Assembly (NCBI GenBank): GCA_964494505.1
Contig: CAZBRO010000006.1
Span: forward strand, 124,001 to 188,000
DNA: 64,000 nt
Direction of reading: 5' to 3'
From: CAIYRG01 sp964494505
Lineage (GTDB): Bacteria; Pseudomonadota; Alphaproteobacteria; Micropepsales; Micropepsaceae
Made by a program: the position numbers and the translations under genes
Shown: positions 9,007-18,068 of the stretch, piece by piece
How the letters are laid out: each line of letters begins with the position of its first letter
Numbering within the stretch: the stretch's first letter is position 1
Notes under the pieces: model-generated
The model's input: the letters and a program-made list of their open reading frames with translations, nothing else
Told to the model about the DNA's origin: nothing
The model's database searches: none

Positions 9007-10035
9007 ATGGCGCCGAAAATCCTCACCGTGCTGGCGGGAGCATCCGTGGGTGGGGCTGAGACCTTCTTTGTCAGTCTGACGGCCGCGCTGGCGCACGCGG
9101 GACTCGAAGTGCACGCGGTGCTGAAGCCGAACCCGACACGCGAGGCAGCACTGACGCAGACGGGCGTCCCGTTCGACACGGCCCCGTTCCGCAGTGTGCT
9201 CGATTTCACAACCCGTGGCGTTCTTCGCCGCGTTGCGGCGGCATTCAAGCCCGGCATCGTGCTGGCCTTCGCCGGGCGTGCGGCGTCCTTCGTCCCCAAA
9301 GGAGATTACACCATCATCGGGCGTCTCGGCGGGTACTATAATCTGAACAACTTCAAGACTTGCGATTTCCTCGTTTGCAACGCGCCGGATCTGGTGCGCT
9401 ACGTCACCCAAGGCGGCTGGCCCCAAGCAAAGGTTTTTCTGATTCCCAATTTTCCCGCGGTCCCGAATGGCCCCGCAATGAGCCGAGCGGCCTTCGCCAC
9501 GCAGGGGGACGCGCCGTTGGCGGTGGCTCTTGGCCGGCTGCATCGCAACAAGGCTTTCGACGTGCTGATCCGCGCTGCAGCCCTCATTCCGGACCTGAAT
9601 GTGTGGATCGCGGGTGAGGGGCCCGAACGCGAAAACCTTGAGCGGCTTGCCCGCGAGCTGGGGGTAGGCGCCCGCGTCAAATTTCTCGGCTGGCGCACCG
9701 ATCGCTCGTCGCTCTACAAGGCGGCCGATGTCTGCGTATACCCATCGCGCGAAGAACCGTTCGGCAACGTGGTCGTGGAAGCCTGGTCCTGTGGCGTGCC
9801 CATTGTGACCACGGCAAGCACGGGGCCAGCTTGGCTCACCCATCCCGGCGTGGACGCAATCGTAACCCCCGTGGACGATCCGCACGCACTCGCCGAGGGC
9901 ATTCGCATGGTCATAGGAGATAAGACACTTGCCGCCCGGCTGGCCGCGGCGGGGCGAGAGCGTATCGCGCACGAATTCTCCGAGAGGGCAATCGTGCGGC
10001 GATACTTAGATCTGTTCGAAAGGGTCGGGGCCTGA
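9007..10035 (+). CDS. GT4-family glycosyltransferase
   Basis: A 342-residue GT-B fold glycosyltransferase. The N-terminal acceptor domain begins with a glycine motif (GASVGGAETFF). The C-terminal donor domain shows ALGRLHRNKAFDVLI, IAGEGPE and the E-x7-E nucleotide-sugar motif EEPFGNVVVEA. No membrane segment is seen. Its stop overlaps the asnB start by one base (TGATG), followed by a 4-bp overlap from asnB to the dihydroorotase, so three unrelated enzymes form one tightly coupled unit. The glycan product is unknown. Confidence 0.88.
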   Translation: MAPKILTVLAGASVGGAETFFVSLTAALAHAGLEVHAVLKPNPTREAALTQTGVPFDTAPFRSVLDFTTRGVLRRVAAAFKPGIVLAFAGRAASFVPKGDYTIIGRLGGYYNLNNFKTCDFLVCNAPDLVRYVTQGGWPQAKVFLIPNFPAVPNGPAMSRAAFATQGDAPLAVALGRLHRNKAFDVLIRAAALIPDLNVWIAGEGPERENLERLARELGVGARVKFLGWRTDRSSLYKAADVCVYPSREEPFGNVVVEAWSCGVPIVTTASTGPAWLTHPGVDAIVTPVDDPHALAEGIRMVIGDKTLAARLAAAGRERIAHEFSERAIVRRYLDLFERVGA

Positions 10036-11807
10036 TGTGCGGCATCGCGGGCCTTATGACGACGGGAAGCGTCAAGCCGCCGGCGGCTTTGCTCGACGGT
10101 TTTCTGCGCGCTCTTGCCCATCGCGGCCCGGACGGCGAAGGCCGCCATGAAGCGCCGGATGTCGCGCTTATCCAGACGCGGCTTGCGATCATCGATCTGT
10201 CGACCGGCGACCAGCCGCTTTACGGCCCCAACGGTACGGCCCTCGTCGCCAATGGCGAGATCTACAATTATGTCGAATTGAAGCGCGATTTCGCTACGCG
10301 CCCGTTCAAGACCAATTCGGATTGCGAGTTGCCCCTTGCCGCCTATGAGCAGGATGGCGCGGAATTCGCCAAGCGCTTGCGCGGCATGTACGCCATCGCG
10401 CTGCACGATGCACGCGATCACGCACTCTATCTGGCGCGCGATCCTTTCGGCATCAAGCCGCTTTATTACGCGGAATATGCGAACGGGATTCTGTTCGCTT
10501 CCGAATTGCAGGCGATTCTGAAAACCGGCCTCGTCCCAGTAAAGATACGCCCCGAGACGGCGACCGAACTCGTGCAGCTCCAATTCACGACTGGCCGCGA
10601 CACCATTTTTTCCGGCATTCACCGCGTGGCGCCTGGGGAAACTTTGACTTTACGGGGCGGACGCATTGTCGGGCGCCGCCATAACCAGGCTTTGCCGGAG
10701 GGACCGCCGCTCAAGCTCAATGAAGACGAAGCCTTAAGACGCCTCGACGCCGCATTGATGGACAGCGTGCTGGTGCATCAGCGCTCGGATGTACCCTACG
10801 GCATGTTCCTCTCGGGTGGGATCGATTCGTCCGCGCTCGTCGCCTGCATGGCCCGGCTGAACGAAAAGCCGGTGCGCGCCTTTACGGCGGGTTTTCCCGG
10901 CACCCAAGCCCATGACGAGCGCGAGCACGCGCGGCGTGTGGCGAAATCGGTCGGCGCCGAGCACATTGAAATCGGCGTGACCGAAAGCGATTTCTGGAAT
11001 GAGCTTCCAGCGATTGCTGCAGTGATGGATGATCCCGCTGCCGACTACGCCGTGCTGCCGACCTATTTGCTCGCGGCCGAAGCGGCCAAGGAACTGAAAG
11101 TCGTGCTGAGCGGGGAGGGGGGCGATGAGATGTTCGCCGGCTATGGCCGCTATCGCAGTGTGCTGCGTTCCCCGTTACTCGGAGGACGCGCTATGCGGCG
11201 CCGGGGTTTTCTCGATGGGCTCGGGCTCTTGCGGGATTCGTCGCGTCATTGGCGGGATGGCATTTCGGCCGTCGAGCGCCGGCTGTCGATCGGGGACTAC
11301 ACGCGGCTGCAGCAGGCGCAAGGGGTCGATTTCGCGGATTGGCTGCCGAACGACCTCCTGATCAAAGTGGATCGCTGCCTGATGGCACATGGGCTCGAAG
11401 GGCGCACGCCGCTCCTCGATCCTGCGGTTTCCGATATCGCCTTCCGCCTGCCGGATGGGTTGAAGATCGCCGGCGGCCGGGGCAAATATCTGCTGCGGCG
11501 CTGGGTCGCCAACGCGCTCCCGGCGGCTGATCCCTTCGCCGCGAAGCGCGGCTTCACGGTGCCGGTCGCCGAATGGATGCAGCCCAAAGCACGGAATCTC
11601 GCACCGCTCATTGCCGGTTCGAAAGGAGTGGCCGAGATCTGCCATCCCGAAAGAGTGCTGGCGCTGTTCCAAACATTCGGCGACCGCGGCGGCAAGTATG
11701 AGGGCGCGGCCTGCTGGCAACTTCTTTTTTATGCGTTGTGGCACGCGGTCCATGTCGAGCAGCGGGCAGCGGACGGAGATATTTTCGCGGTGCTAAACCG
11801 GCCGTGA
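10035..11807 (+). CDS. asnB: Glutamine-hydrolysing asparagine synthetase
   Basis: A 590-residue two-domain enzyme. The class II glutaminase domain starts directly with Met-Cys (MCGIAGL), Cys2 being the nucleophile after Met removal. The synthetase domain carries the ATP pyrophosphatase loop FLSGGIDSSAL. Length and motif spacing fit AsnB. It is coupled to a glycosyltransferase upstream. AsnB paralogues in glycan loci sometimes amidate sugars, so a specialised amidotransferase role is possible, but asparagine synthesis is the default reading. Confidence 0.9.
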   Translation: MCGIAGLMTTGSVKPPAALLDGFLRALAHRGPDGEGRHEAPDVALIQTRLAIIDLSTGDQPLYGPNGTALVANGEIYNYVELKRDFATRPFKTNSDCELPLAAYEQDGAEFAKRLRGMYAIALHDARDHALYLARDPFGIKPLYYAEYANGILFASELQAILKTGLVPVKIRPETATELVQLQFTTGRDTIFSGIHRVAPGETLTLRGGRIVGRRHNQALPEGPPLKLNEDEALRRLDAALMDSVLVHQRSDVPYGMFLSGGIDSSALVACMARLNEKPVRAFTAGFPGTQAHDEREHARRVAKSVGAEHIEIGVTESDFWNELPAIAAVMDDPAADYAVLPTYLLAAEAAKELKVVLSGEGGDEMFAGYGRYRSVLRSPLLGGRAMRRRGFLDGLGLLRDSSRHWRDGISAVERRLSIGDYTRLQQAQGVDFADWLPNDLLIKVDRCLMAHGLEGRTPLLDPAVSDIAFRLPDGLKIAGGRGKYLLRRWVANALPAADPFAAKRGFTVPVAEWMQPKARNLAPLIAGSKGVAEICHPERVLALFQTFGDRGGKYEGAACWQLLFYALWHAVHVEQRAADGDIFAVLNRP

Positions 11808-13147
11808 CAAACCCATTCGATCTTCTGATCCGCGGTGGTATCGCCGTTACGCCCGGCGGCACCGGCGAGGCAGATATCGGCGTCAGGGATGGCCGCATCG
11901 CGGCGATCGGTTCGCTCGGCCAAAATGCCGCGGCGGAAATCTTCGACGCTCGCGGTCTCCATGTTCTCCCCGGCGTGATCGACACGCATGTTCATTTCCG
12001 CGAGCCCGGCCATCTCGAAAAGGAGGATATGGAGACGGGCAGCCGGGCAGCCGTGCTTGGCGGGGTGACCGCCGTGTTCGAAATGCCCAATACGAACCCG
12101 GCCACAACCACGCGGCTCCTCGTCGAGGACAAGCTCGCCCGCGCGAAACAACGCATGCATTGCGACCACGCGTTCTATGTCGGTGCATCGTCGGACAACA
12201 TCGGTGCGCTCTCCGAGCTGGAACGTCTGCCCGGCGTTGCGGGGGTGAAGGCGTTTCTTGGCTCCTCCACCGGATCGCTGCTGCTGGACAGGGAAGAGGC
12301 GATTCAGGCGGCCCTGAAGGCTGGCCGCCGCCGCATGGCCGTGCATTCCGAGGATGAGGCGCGGCTACGCGCCCGCGCCCGGCTCGCGATGCCCGGTGAC
12401 CCTTCGACGCACCCGGTCTGGCGCGATGTGGAGACGGCCAGGCTTTCGACCGAGCGTGTGCTGAGGCTGGCGCGGATCGCGGGACGCCGCATTCATGTGC
12501 TGCATGTAACGAGCGCCGATGAACTCCCGTTGATCGCGGCCGCCCGCGATTTAGCAACCGTGGAGGCCGCCGTACCGCATCTGACACTCGCCGCACCGGA
12601 GTGCTACGAGCGCCTCGGCACCTATGCGCAGATCAATCCGCCCATTCGCGAGGTGCGCCACCGCGACGCACTTTGGCAAGCAATTGCGGGCGGCTTGATC
12701 GACACGGTCGGCTCCGATCATGCACCGCACACGCGCGCCGACAAAGAAGGCATCTACCCACAGACAGCCTCAGGCCTCACGGGCGTGCAGACTTTGGTTA
12801 CCATCATGCTCGATCATGTGAGCGCGGGACGGCTGACTCTCGAACGCCTCGCCGATCTTCTTAGCGCGGGGCCCTCGCGCGTCTTCGGCATCGCCGGGAA
12901 GGGCCGCATCGCTGAAGGCTATGACGCCGATTTCACGATTGTCGATCTGAAAGCCAGGAAGCGCATCGAAAATCGCTGGATCGCATCACGTTGCGGCTGG
13001 ACGCCTTACGACAGACTGGAAACGACCGGCTGGCCGGTGGCCACCATCTTGCGTGGCCGTGCTGCGATGCGTGACGGCGCAGTGCCGGACGCGCCGGGCG
13101 GGCGGGCATTACGCTTTCTCGAAACGCTCGAAACTACTGCAGCTTGA
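11804..13147 (+). CDS. pyrC: Dihydroorotase (amidohydrolase superfamily)
   Basis: I start it at GTG 11804, which overlaps the asnB stop in GTGA and gives MTNPFDLLIRGG (447 residues). A longer frame from 11738 would only read asnB sequence in another frame. Metal-binding motifs of the superfamily are present: DTHVHFREPG, the bridging Lys in GVKAFLGS, HVLHVTS, and the catalytic Asp in GSDHAPH. These match the multifunctional-complex class of dihydroorotases for pyrimidine synthesis, with allantoinase the closest alternative. Its 3' end overlaps usg by 14 bp. Confidence 0.85.
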   Translation: MTNPFDLLIRGGIAVTPGGTGEADIGVRDGRIAAIGSLGQNAAAEIFDARGLHVLPGVIDTHVHFREPGHLEKEDMETGSRAAVLGGVTAVFEMPNTNPATTTRLLVEDKLARAKQRMHCDHAFYVGASSDNIGALSELERLPGVAGVKAFLGSSTGSLLLDREEAIQAALKAGRRRMAVHSEDEARLRARARLAMPGDPSTHPVWRDVETARLSTERVLRLARIAGRRIHVLHVTSADELPLIAAARDLATVEAAVPHLTLAAPECYERLGTYAQINPPIREVRHRDALWQAIAGGLIDTVGSDHAPHTRADKEGIYPQTASGLTGVQTLVTIMLDHVSAGRLTLERLADLLSAGPSRVFGIAGKGRIAEGYDADFTIVDLKARKRIENRWIASRCGWTPYDRLETTGWPVATILRGRAAMRDGAVPDAPGGRALRFLETLETTAA

Positions 13148-13397
13148 ATTCGCCGCCGCAATATTTCAGCTCGGTGGGCGTGACAATTCCGGTCGCAGCG
13201 ACCCAAACCGAATGGAGTTTGCCGTCCAGTTTCGATTGCCAGAAGTGGAGGAATTTATTCAGCACCGGGAAGCGGGGGCTGAGATCATATTCCTGCCAAA
13301 GATAGGTCTGTAGCAGTACAGGATGATCCGGCCGGTGATAAAGTATCTCGGCCGTCGTCAAGCGGTAACCAGACAATCTGCGTTCAAATTCGCTCAT
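13134..13397 (-). CDS. usg: Usg-family protein
   Basis: An 87-residue protein matching the small alphaproteobacterial Usg family, first noted upstream of trpF in Caulobacter. The family core is visible as YRLTTAEILYHRPDHP and LLQTYLWQEYDLSPRFP, with KLHSV near the end. Its function is not established. No signal peptide or membrane helix is seen. It is alone here rather than next to a trp gene. Confidence 0.85.
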   Translation of the reverse strand: MSEFERRLSGYRLTTAEILYHRPDHPVLLQTYLWQEYDLSPRFPVLNKFLHFWQSKLDGKLHSVWVAATGIVTPTELKYCGGEFKLQ

Positions 13398-13695
13398 TTC
13401 TCACTCTCGCTACCATCGTAATTGGAAAAGCTTACCGCTTTCCGAAGTTCCTCCTATCGGTATGTCCCAATGCGCCTGTTAACCGTTTTCATCCATTCCG
13501 GGGGCGCTGCCGCGGCTTCAATACGGCAAGTCTCCGTCGAGTCTTGGCTTACTGCAAGGCCTTGGCGTGCGACCGCGTCCGGCTTGACGGCGGGGCGGAA
13601 TTCGGTTGGTTTGCTTCACGCCAGGTCTGATCTCCATTTCCGGGCCATGAGGCGCGAGCGGACAGGAGCGACAAGAAAGGGAGCCCTTCCTTCCG
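13398..13695. other. 298-bp divergent intergenic region
   Basis: The space between the divergent usg and LysE-family genes. I see no convincing ORF, tRNA, hairpin with T-tract or repeat. It presumably carries promoters for both genes, but no clear -35/-10 pair stood out. Confidence 0.4.
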
Positions 13696-14346
13696 ATGCA
13701 TGCCCTCATACTCATCGTCAGCGGCATTGTAATCGGATTGGTCGTTGCGGCGCCCATCGGTCCGGTGAATTTGATCTGCATACGGCGCACACTTGCGTAT
13801 GGCCCGGTCAACGGTTTCTTCTCGGGCCTCGGGGCCGCGTTGGGAGATGGCGTCTTCGCGATAGTCACCGCGTTCGGGTTGACCGCCGCATCGCAATGGA
13901 TCGAGGGATATTCCACGTTGCTCCGCCTCGCGGGTGGCTTGATGCTGTTGGGTTTCGGCTTGCACATTTTCAGATCGGACGTTTCGATTCTTCGCGATGA
14001 TGAGGGTGGCCTGCGGGAGAACGGCTCGTCATCGCTCGTGCGAACGATTGCGTCGACCTTTGCGCTCACCATCACGAATCCCGCCACCTTGTTCGGGTTC
14101 ACCGCTCTGTTTGCCGGGCTCGGCAGTCTCGCGGGCGGTGAGGCGAGCTTCATCGACGCGGCACTTACGGTGGCCGGCGTGATCGCGGGTTCGAGCATAT
14201 GGTGGTTTACGGTCACGACTTTTGTAGGGATATTTCACCACCACATCGACGCCCGCGTCATGCGTAACATCAATCACGTGTTCGGAATCGCGGTGACCGG
14301 GTTTGGAGTCGTCGTTCTGGGCAATCTGGCTTTGAGGCTGGCGTAG
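13696..14346 (+). CDS. LysE/RhtB-family exporter
   Basis: A 216-residue inner-membrane protein with about six hydrophobic segments. The start has the family pattern GLVVAAPIGPVNLICIRRTLAYG (read in pieces: AAPIGPVN, then RRTLAYG), and ITNPATLFGF is the second conserved proline motif. LysE-type proteins export amino acids or related small molecules by proton antiport. Substrate is unknown. The gene ends one base before the convergent glycosyltransferase. Confidence 0.88.
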   Translation: MHALILIVSGIVIGLVVAAPIGPVNLICIRRTLAYGPVNGFFSGLGAALGDGVFAIVTAFGLTAASQWIEGYSTLLRLAGGLMLLGFGLHIFRSDVSILRDDEGGLRENGSSSLVRTIASTFALTITNPATLFGFTALFAGLGSLAGGEASFIDAALTVAGVIAGSSIWWFTVTTFVGIFHHHIDARVMRNINHVFGIAVTGFGVVVLGNLALRLA

Positions 14347-15453
14347 CTATTTTCCGACGATCAGTTCGAACAGCCAACGCTGCCAATCGAGCGCCCGCTT
14401 GGGCCAGGTGTAGTGCTCACGCACATGGGCGATCTGGGCTTCGCGGCGCGCAGCCGCCGCTTCCGGATTGCGTCTGATGTCGTTCAGCGCGTGGATCGTC
14501 ATAGCCGCGAAGTCGCACGCAAGCGCCGTTTCGTCCTCGCGCGGAGCAATCATGGTGCCATAGCCCGCCAGCGTCTCAGGCAAAGCGCCAAGGCCGGTGG
14601 TCAGCACGGCCGCCCCTGCCGCCATAGCCTCCATCGCCGCGATGCAGGACGTTTCGGGATAGGTCGAGGGATAGGCTAGGGCTGCGGCCCCCGCCAGCGC
14701 TTCGGCCAGCGCAGGTTGGGAAATGGGTCCGACATAGTCCACCCCCTCCGTCGCGAGACATTGGCGATGGAGGCCGACATAAAGATTGTCGTCCGGCCCG
14801 CCACGTGTTGTCGAGAGACCGGAATATACCCGCAAAACCGTGCCGGGGATGGCGGCGCGGATTGCTGGAAATGCCTGCAGCAACACGTTCAGCCCGCGAT
14901 ACGGCGCGCTGGTGTAGACCAGGATGGGCGGCTCCCCGCGTTTGAACCAGGGTTCGGACGGCGACAGCGTCGCGAACATGGGCGAGATCGCGTTGCGCAT
15001 CACGCGGGATTTCTCGCGCGGCACCCAGAAGCTGCCGAAATATTGTTCGAGCTGCCATTGGCTGACAAAGGCAAAACCGTTCCAGGCCTTGCGTTCCCGC
15101 GAAAATTCCAGCGGCTCCATGGAAGGCTGCGCATCGACATGTCCTGTCCACAGCACGGCCGGTTTGGTGACGCCGATATCGCGCAGGCCCCGTCCGATTG
15201 CCTCATTCACCACGACGATGGCATCCGCGCCATTCAGGAAATTCGCGTTGAATGCGGTTTGGCAATTCAGGCATTCGACGCCAAGATAATGTCCCGGAGC
15301 CGACGGATTGGCGAGAACGACGACGGCGTGTCCCAGACGCGCAAGCTCGACGGAAAGATAGGAAATGCCCGCTTCCGTGCCCCCGAGGGCGCGCTCGAAG
15401 GGCGTGGCGACCGTGTAATCGACTTGCGTCCTGTGAACGAAAACGATGCGCAC
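14347..15453 (-). CDS. GT4-like glycosyltransferase
   Basis: A 368-residue glycosyltransferase that starts at GTG 15453 (MRIVFVHRTQ). It shows the acceptor-domain motif LGGTEAGISYL. The donor domain contains LVYTSAPYRGLNVLLQAFP and YPSTYPETSCIAAMEAMAAG, which holds the family E-x7-E (ETSCIAAME). It lacks membrane segments. It is not in an operon with the other glycosyltransferase 4.3 kb away. The sugar donor and acceptor are unknown. Confidence 0.82.
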   Translation of the reverse strand: MRIVFVHRTQVDYTVATPFERALGGTEAGISYLSVELARLGHAVVVLANPSAPGHYLGVECLNCQTAFNANFLNGADAIVVVNEAIGRGLRDIGVTKPAVLWTGHVDAQPSMEPLEFSRERKAWNGFAFVSQWQLEQYFGSFWVPREKSRVMRNAISPMFATLSPSEPWFKRGEPPILVYTSAPYRGLNVLLQAFPAIRAAIPGTVLRVYSGLSTTRGGPDDNLYVGLHRQCLATEGVDYVGPISQPALAEALAGAAALAYPSTYPETSCIAAMEAMAAGAAVLTTGLGALPETLAGYGTMIAPREDETALACDFAAMTIHALNDIRRNPEAAAARREAQIAHVREHYTWPKRALDWQRWLFELIVGK

Positions 15454-15545
15454 GCGGGCTGTCTCGAAGAGCCTTGGCTTTTTCTAGGTGCCGCCTGCGG
15501 CTGTCCAGCGAAATTTCATTCGCCGTCCGTGTGACTGGGGCGCCC

Positions 15546-15992
15546 TCAACCCCGCATCCGTGCCGCAGCTTCGATGATGCGGCGCGTTTCCGTCCAGAGG
15601 CCAAATTCGCCGAGCGCGGCATAGGGCACCCAGCGCGCATCGGCGGCGTCGCTCCCGGCCCCAAGCTCGCCTCCGACGCGGCGCGCCAGGAAATCGATCA
15701 GCACGTAGTGGCGGATGATGGCGCCCTTCTCGTCACGGCTGATGGAGTCCACCACATCGATCAGGCCCTCGATCTCCACCTCGAGCCCGGTTTCCTCGCG
15801 CGCCTCGCGGACCACGGCTTGCTTGACCGTCTCGCCCCATTCGAGGTGCCCGCCCGGTATGCTCCACTCTCCAAGGCGAGGGGCTTTTCCCCGGCGGATC
15901 AGCACGATTTCGCGCTTCTCGTTCCAGATCACGGCGCCGACGCCGACAATGGGCGATTGAGGGAGAGGTGGGGGCACCAACGCGTTGCTCAT
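15546..15992 (-). CDS. Nudix hydrolase
   Basis: A 148-residue Nudix protein with a complete box: GGHLEWGETVKQAVVREAREETGLEV split as G-x5-E, x7 and REAREETG. The layout is close to ADP-ribose and nucleotide-sugar pyrophosphatases that start with a VGVGAVIWNEK strand. It hydrolyses a nucleoside diphosphate linked to another group, but which one cannot be read. It is a single gene, divergent from the FKBP lipoprotein. Confidence 0.87.
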   Translation of the reverse strand: MSNALVPPPLPQSPIVGVGAVIWNEKREIVLIRRGKAPRLGEWSIPGGHLEWGETVKQAVVREAREETGLEVEIEGLIDVVDSISRDEKGAIIRHYVLIDFLARRVGGELGAGSDAADARWVPYAALGEFGLWTETRRIIEAAARMRG

Positions 15993-16098
15993 GGCCCCAT
16001 ATTGCCTTCGGCCGTCGACGAAATCACGCGGAGGTCAGCTTCCCTGTGCCGGACTTTGCCGTTAGAAGGGTGCGAACGGGCTGGGAGAAAGAGAAAGA

Positions 16099-16665
16099 AT
16101 GCGCTTAAGAATCATGGCGGCTACGGCCGCGCTTTGCGCGGGCGGTCTGGTGCTCGCCGCGTGCAACCAAAACCAAACCAAGGCGCCGGCTTCGGCACCG
16201 CAAGCCGCGGCTCCGGCACCCGCCGGCAACGCTGGTCCGCTTCCGAGCGCGGCCGATACCGGCCCCGACGCGAACAAGAAATTCCTCGACGACAACGCCA
16301 AGCGGCCGGGCGTCAAGACGACCGCCGATGGACTCCAATACCGCGTTATCAAGGCTGGCACCGGCAAGTCGCCGACGGCGCCCACCGACATGGTTACCGT
16401 CACCTATAAGGGCCAGCTCATCACCGGGATGGTGTTCGACCAGACCATGGACGGAATGCCTGCCACCTTCCCGGCAGGCGCCCTTATCCCCGGCTGGGTC
16501 GAGGCGCTTCAGATGATGAAGGAAGGCGACGAGTGGGAGCTCGTGATCCCCTCCAATCTTGGCTATGGCGAGGCCGGTGCGGGCGGCGTGATTCCGCCCA
16601 ATCAGACGCTCGTGTTTCAGATGGCGCTGCTCAAGGTGGAGCCCGAAGGCGCACCGCCGCCCTGA
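16099..16665 (+). CDS. FKBP-type peptidyl-prolyl isomerase lipoprotein
   Basis: A 188-residue exported protein. The N-terminal signal ends in the lipobox LAAC with the lipidated Cys near residue 24, and an Ala/Pro-rich linker follows. The FKBP domain runs from about residue 70, with VTVTYKGQLITGMVFDQT, LIPGWVEALQMMKEGDEWEL and the tail motif IPPNQTLVFQMALLKV. It is expected in the periplasm, anchored to a membrane, where it helps fold exported proteins. The last 49 bases overlap the convergent FAD oxidase gene. Confidence 0.93.
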   Translation: MRLRIMAATAALCAGGLVLAACNQNQTKAPASAPQAAAPAPAGNAGPLPSAADTGPDANKKFLDDNAKRPGVKTTADGLQYRVIKAGTGKSPTAPTDMVTVTYKGQLITGMVFDQTMDGMPATFPAGALIPGWVEALQMMKEGDEWELVIPSNLGYGEAGAGGVIPPNQTLVFQMALLKVEPEGAPPP

Positions 16666-18068
16666 GGCAACAGCTTTCCCGGATTGAGGATATTGTTGGG
16701 ATCGAGCGTGCGCTTCAGCGCGCGCATGATCTCGATTTCGTCGGCGTTCTTGTAGAGCGCATTCGCTTCGTTCTTGGCGAGGCCAAGTCCGTGCTCGGCT
16801 GAAATCGAGCCGTTGAGGGCGTGCGCTGTCTCGTGCACCGCGCGCTCGATGGCGCTTCGCGCGGCCAGAAGTGCCGCGTCGTGGCCGGGCGCCTGGATCG
16901 CGAAATGCAGATTCCCATCGCCGGCATGGCCAAAGGTGAACGGCCGTGCCTCCGGCAGGACCCGGCGGACAGCCTCCTCGCCCATCCGGATGAACTCCGG
17001 GATGCGCGAAGGCGAAATGGAGATGTCGTTGGCGATGGAGGCGCCGTCCAGCCGCTGCGCTTCGGGGATGGTTTCGCGCAAGCGCCAGAGCGCGTCTCTA
17101 TCGCGCGAGGATTTCGCGAACACGGCGTCCGAGACGCTGCCGTCTTCGATCGTCCGGGCGAGTTCCTGTTCGAGCGCTTCCGTCGCATCGAAGGCGGTCG
17201 GATTGGAGATTTCGATCAGCACGGTCCAGCCGGCGTGGGCCGGGAACGGATTGACCGCGCCCGGAATGTGCCGCGTCACAATGGCAAGTGCCCGGTCCTG
17301 CATCAGTTCGAATGCCGTCACAAGGCCGCCGGTCGCCGCTTGCAGCCGGTTGAGCAGCGGTACCGCTACCGCCAGATCGGCAAGCGCTACCAGCACCGTC
17401 GCGTAGCCGGCGGGCTTGGGAAACAGCTTCAGCATGGCGGCCGTGACGATGCCGAGCGTTCCCTCTGCGCCGATGAAGAGTTGCTTGAGATCATAGCCCG
17501 TGTTGTCCTTGCGCAGGCCGCGCATCAATTGGAGCACGCGGCCATCGGCCAGCACGACTTCGAGCCCGAGGACGAGATCGCGCGTCATGCCGTAGCGCAG
17601 CACATTCACGCCGCCGGCATTGGTGGAGACGTTGCCGCCGATGGTACAGGAGCCTTCCGCGGCGAGGCTTAAGGGGAAGAGGCGCCCAGCTTCGTCCGCG
17701 GCCGCTTGCGCATTGGCCAGCACCACACCGGCTTCGGCAACGAGCGTATTGTCGACCGTCGATAGTTCGCGAACATTGTTCATGCGTGCCAGCGACAGCA
17801 GGACTTCGCCCCGCGTGGGAATCTGCCCGCCGACCAGCCCGGTATTGCCGCCCTGCGGCACGATGGGTGTGCCTGTTTCGTTGCAGACGGCAAGAATACG
17901 GGAAACCGCTTCCGTCGCGGCGGGCTTCAGCAGAAGCGGCGTCACGCCCTTCCAGCGTCCCCGCCATTCGGCGAGATGTGGAGCAATTTCGTTTGCGTCC
18001 TCGCTCCAGCCGGCCGGGCCGGCAGCCTCTTTCAACCGCGCCGCAATCGAAGAATCCAGCCTGCTCAT
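16617..18068 (-). CDS. FAD-linked oxidase (D-2-hydroxyacid dehydrogenase/GlcD-like)
   Basis: A 483-residue flavoprotein of the FAD_binding_4 plus FAD-oxidase_C type. The PP-loop region IVPQGGNTGLVGGQ and the GNVSTNAGGVNVLRYG segment bind FAD, and FGHAGDGNLHF is the C-terminal metal and substrate motif. D-lactate, glycolate and D-2-hydroxyglutarate dehydrogenases all share this plan, with the HAGDGNLH form closest to D-2-hydroxyglutarate dehydrogenases. Its start overlaps the end of sua5 by 4 bp. The C-terminal tail, rich in Gly and Ser, is read from DNA also coding for FKBP. Confidence 0.85.
   Translation of the reverse strand: MSRLDSSIAARLKEAAGPAGWSEDANEIAPHLAEWRGRWKGVTPLLLKPAATEAVSRILAVCNETGTPIVPQGGNTGLVGGQIPTRGEVLLSLARMNNVRELSTVDNTLVAEAGVVLANAQAAADEAGRLFPLSLAAEGSCTIGGNVSTNAGGVNVLRYGMTRDLVLGLEVVLADGRVLQLMRGLRKDNTGYDLKQLFIGAEGTLGIVTAAMLKLFPKPAGYATVLVALADLAVAVPLLNRLQAATGGLVTAFELMQDRALAIVTRHIPGAVNPFPAHAGWTVLIEISNPTAFDATEALEQELARTIEDGSVSDAVFAKSSRDRDALWRLRETIPEAQRLDGASIANDISISPSRIPEFIRMGEEAVRRVLPEARPFTFGHAGDGNLHFAIQAPGHDAALLAARSAIERAVHETAHALNGSISAEHGLGLAKNEANALYKNADEIEIMRALKRTLDPNNILNPGKLLPQGGGAPSGSTLSSAI

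Noticed and set aside
8902..9972. N-terminal extension of ygfZ by ~357 codons
   Set aside because: It runs antisense through the glycosyltransferase. The ygfZ family start is at ATG 8901.
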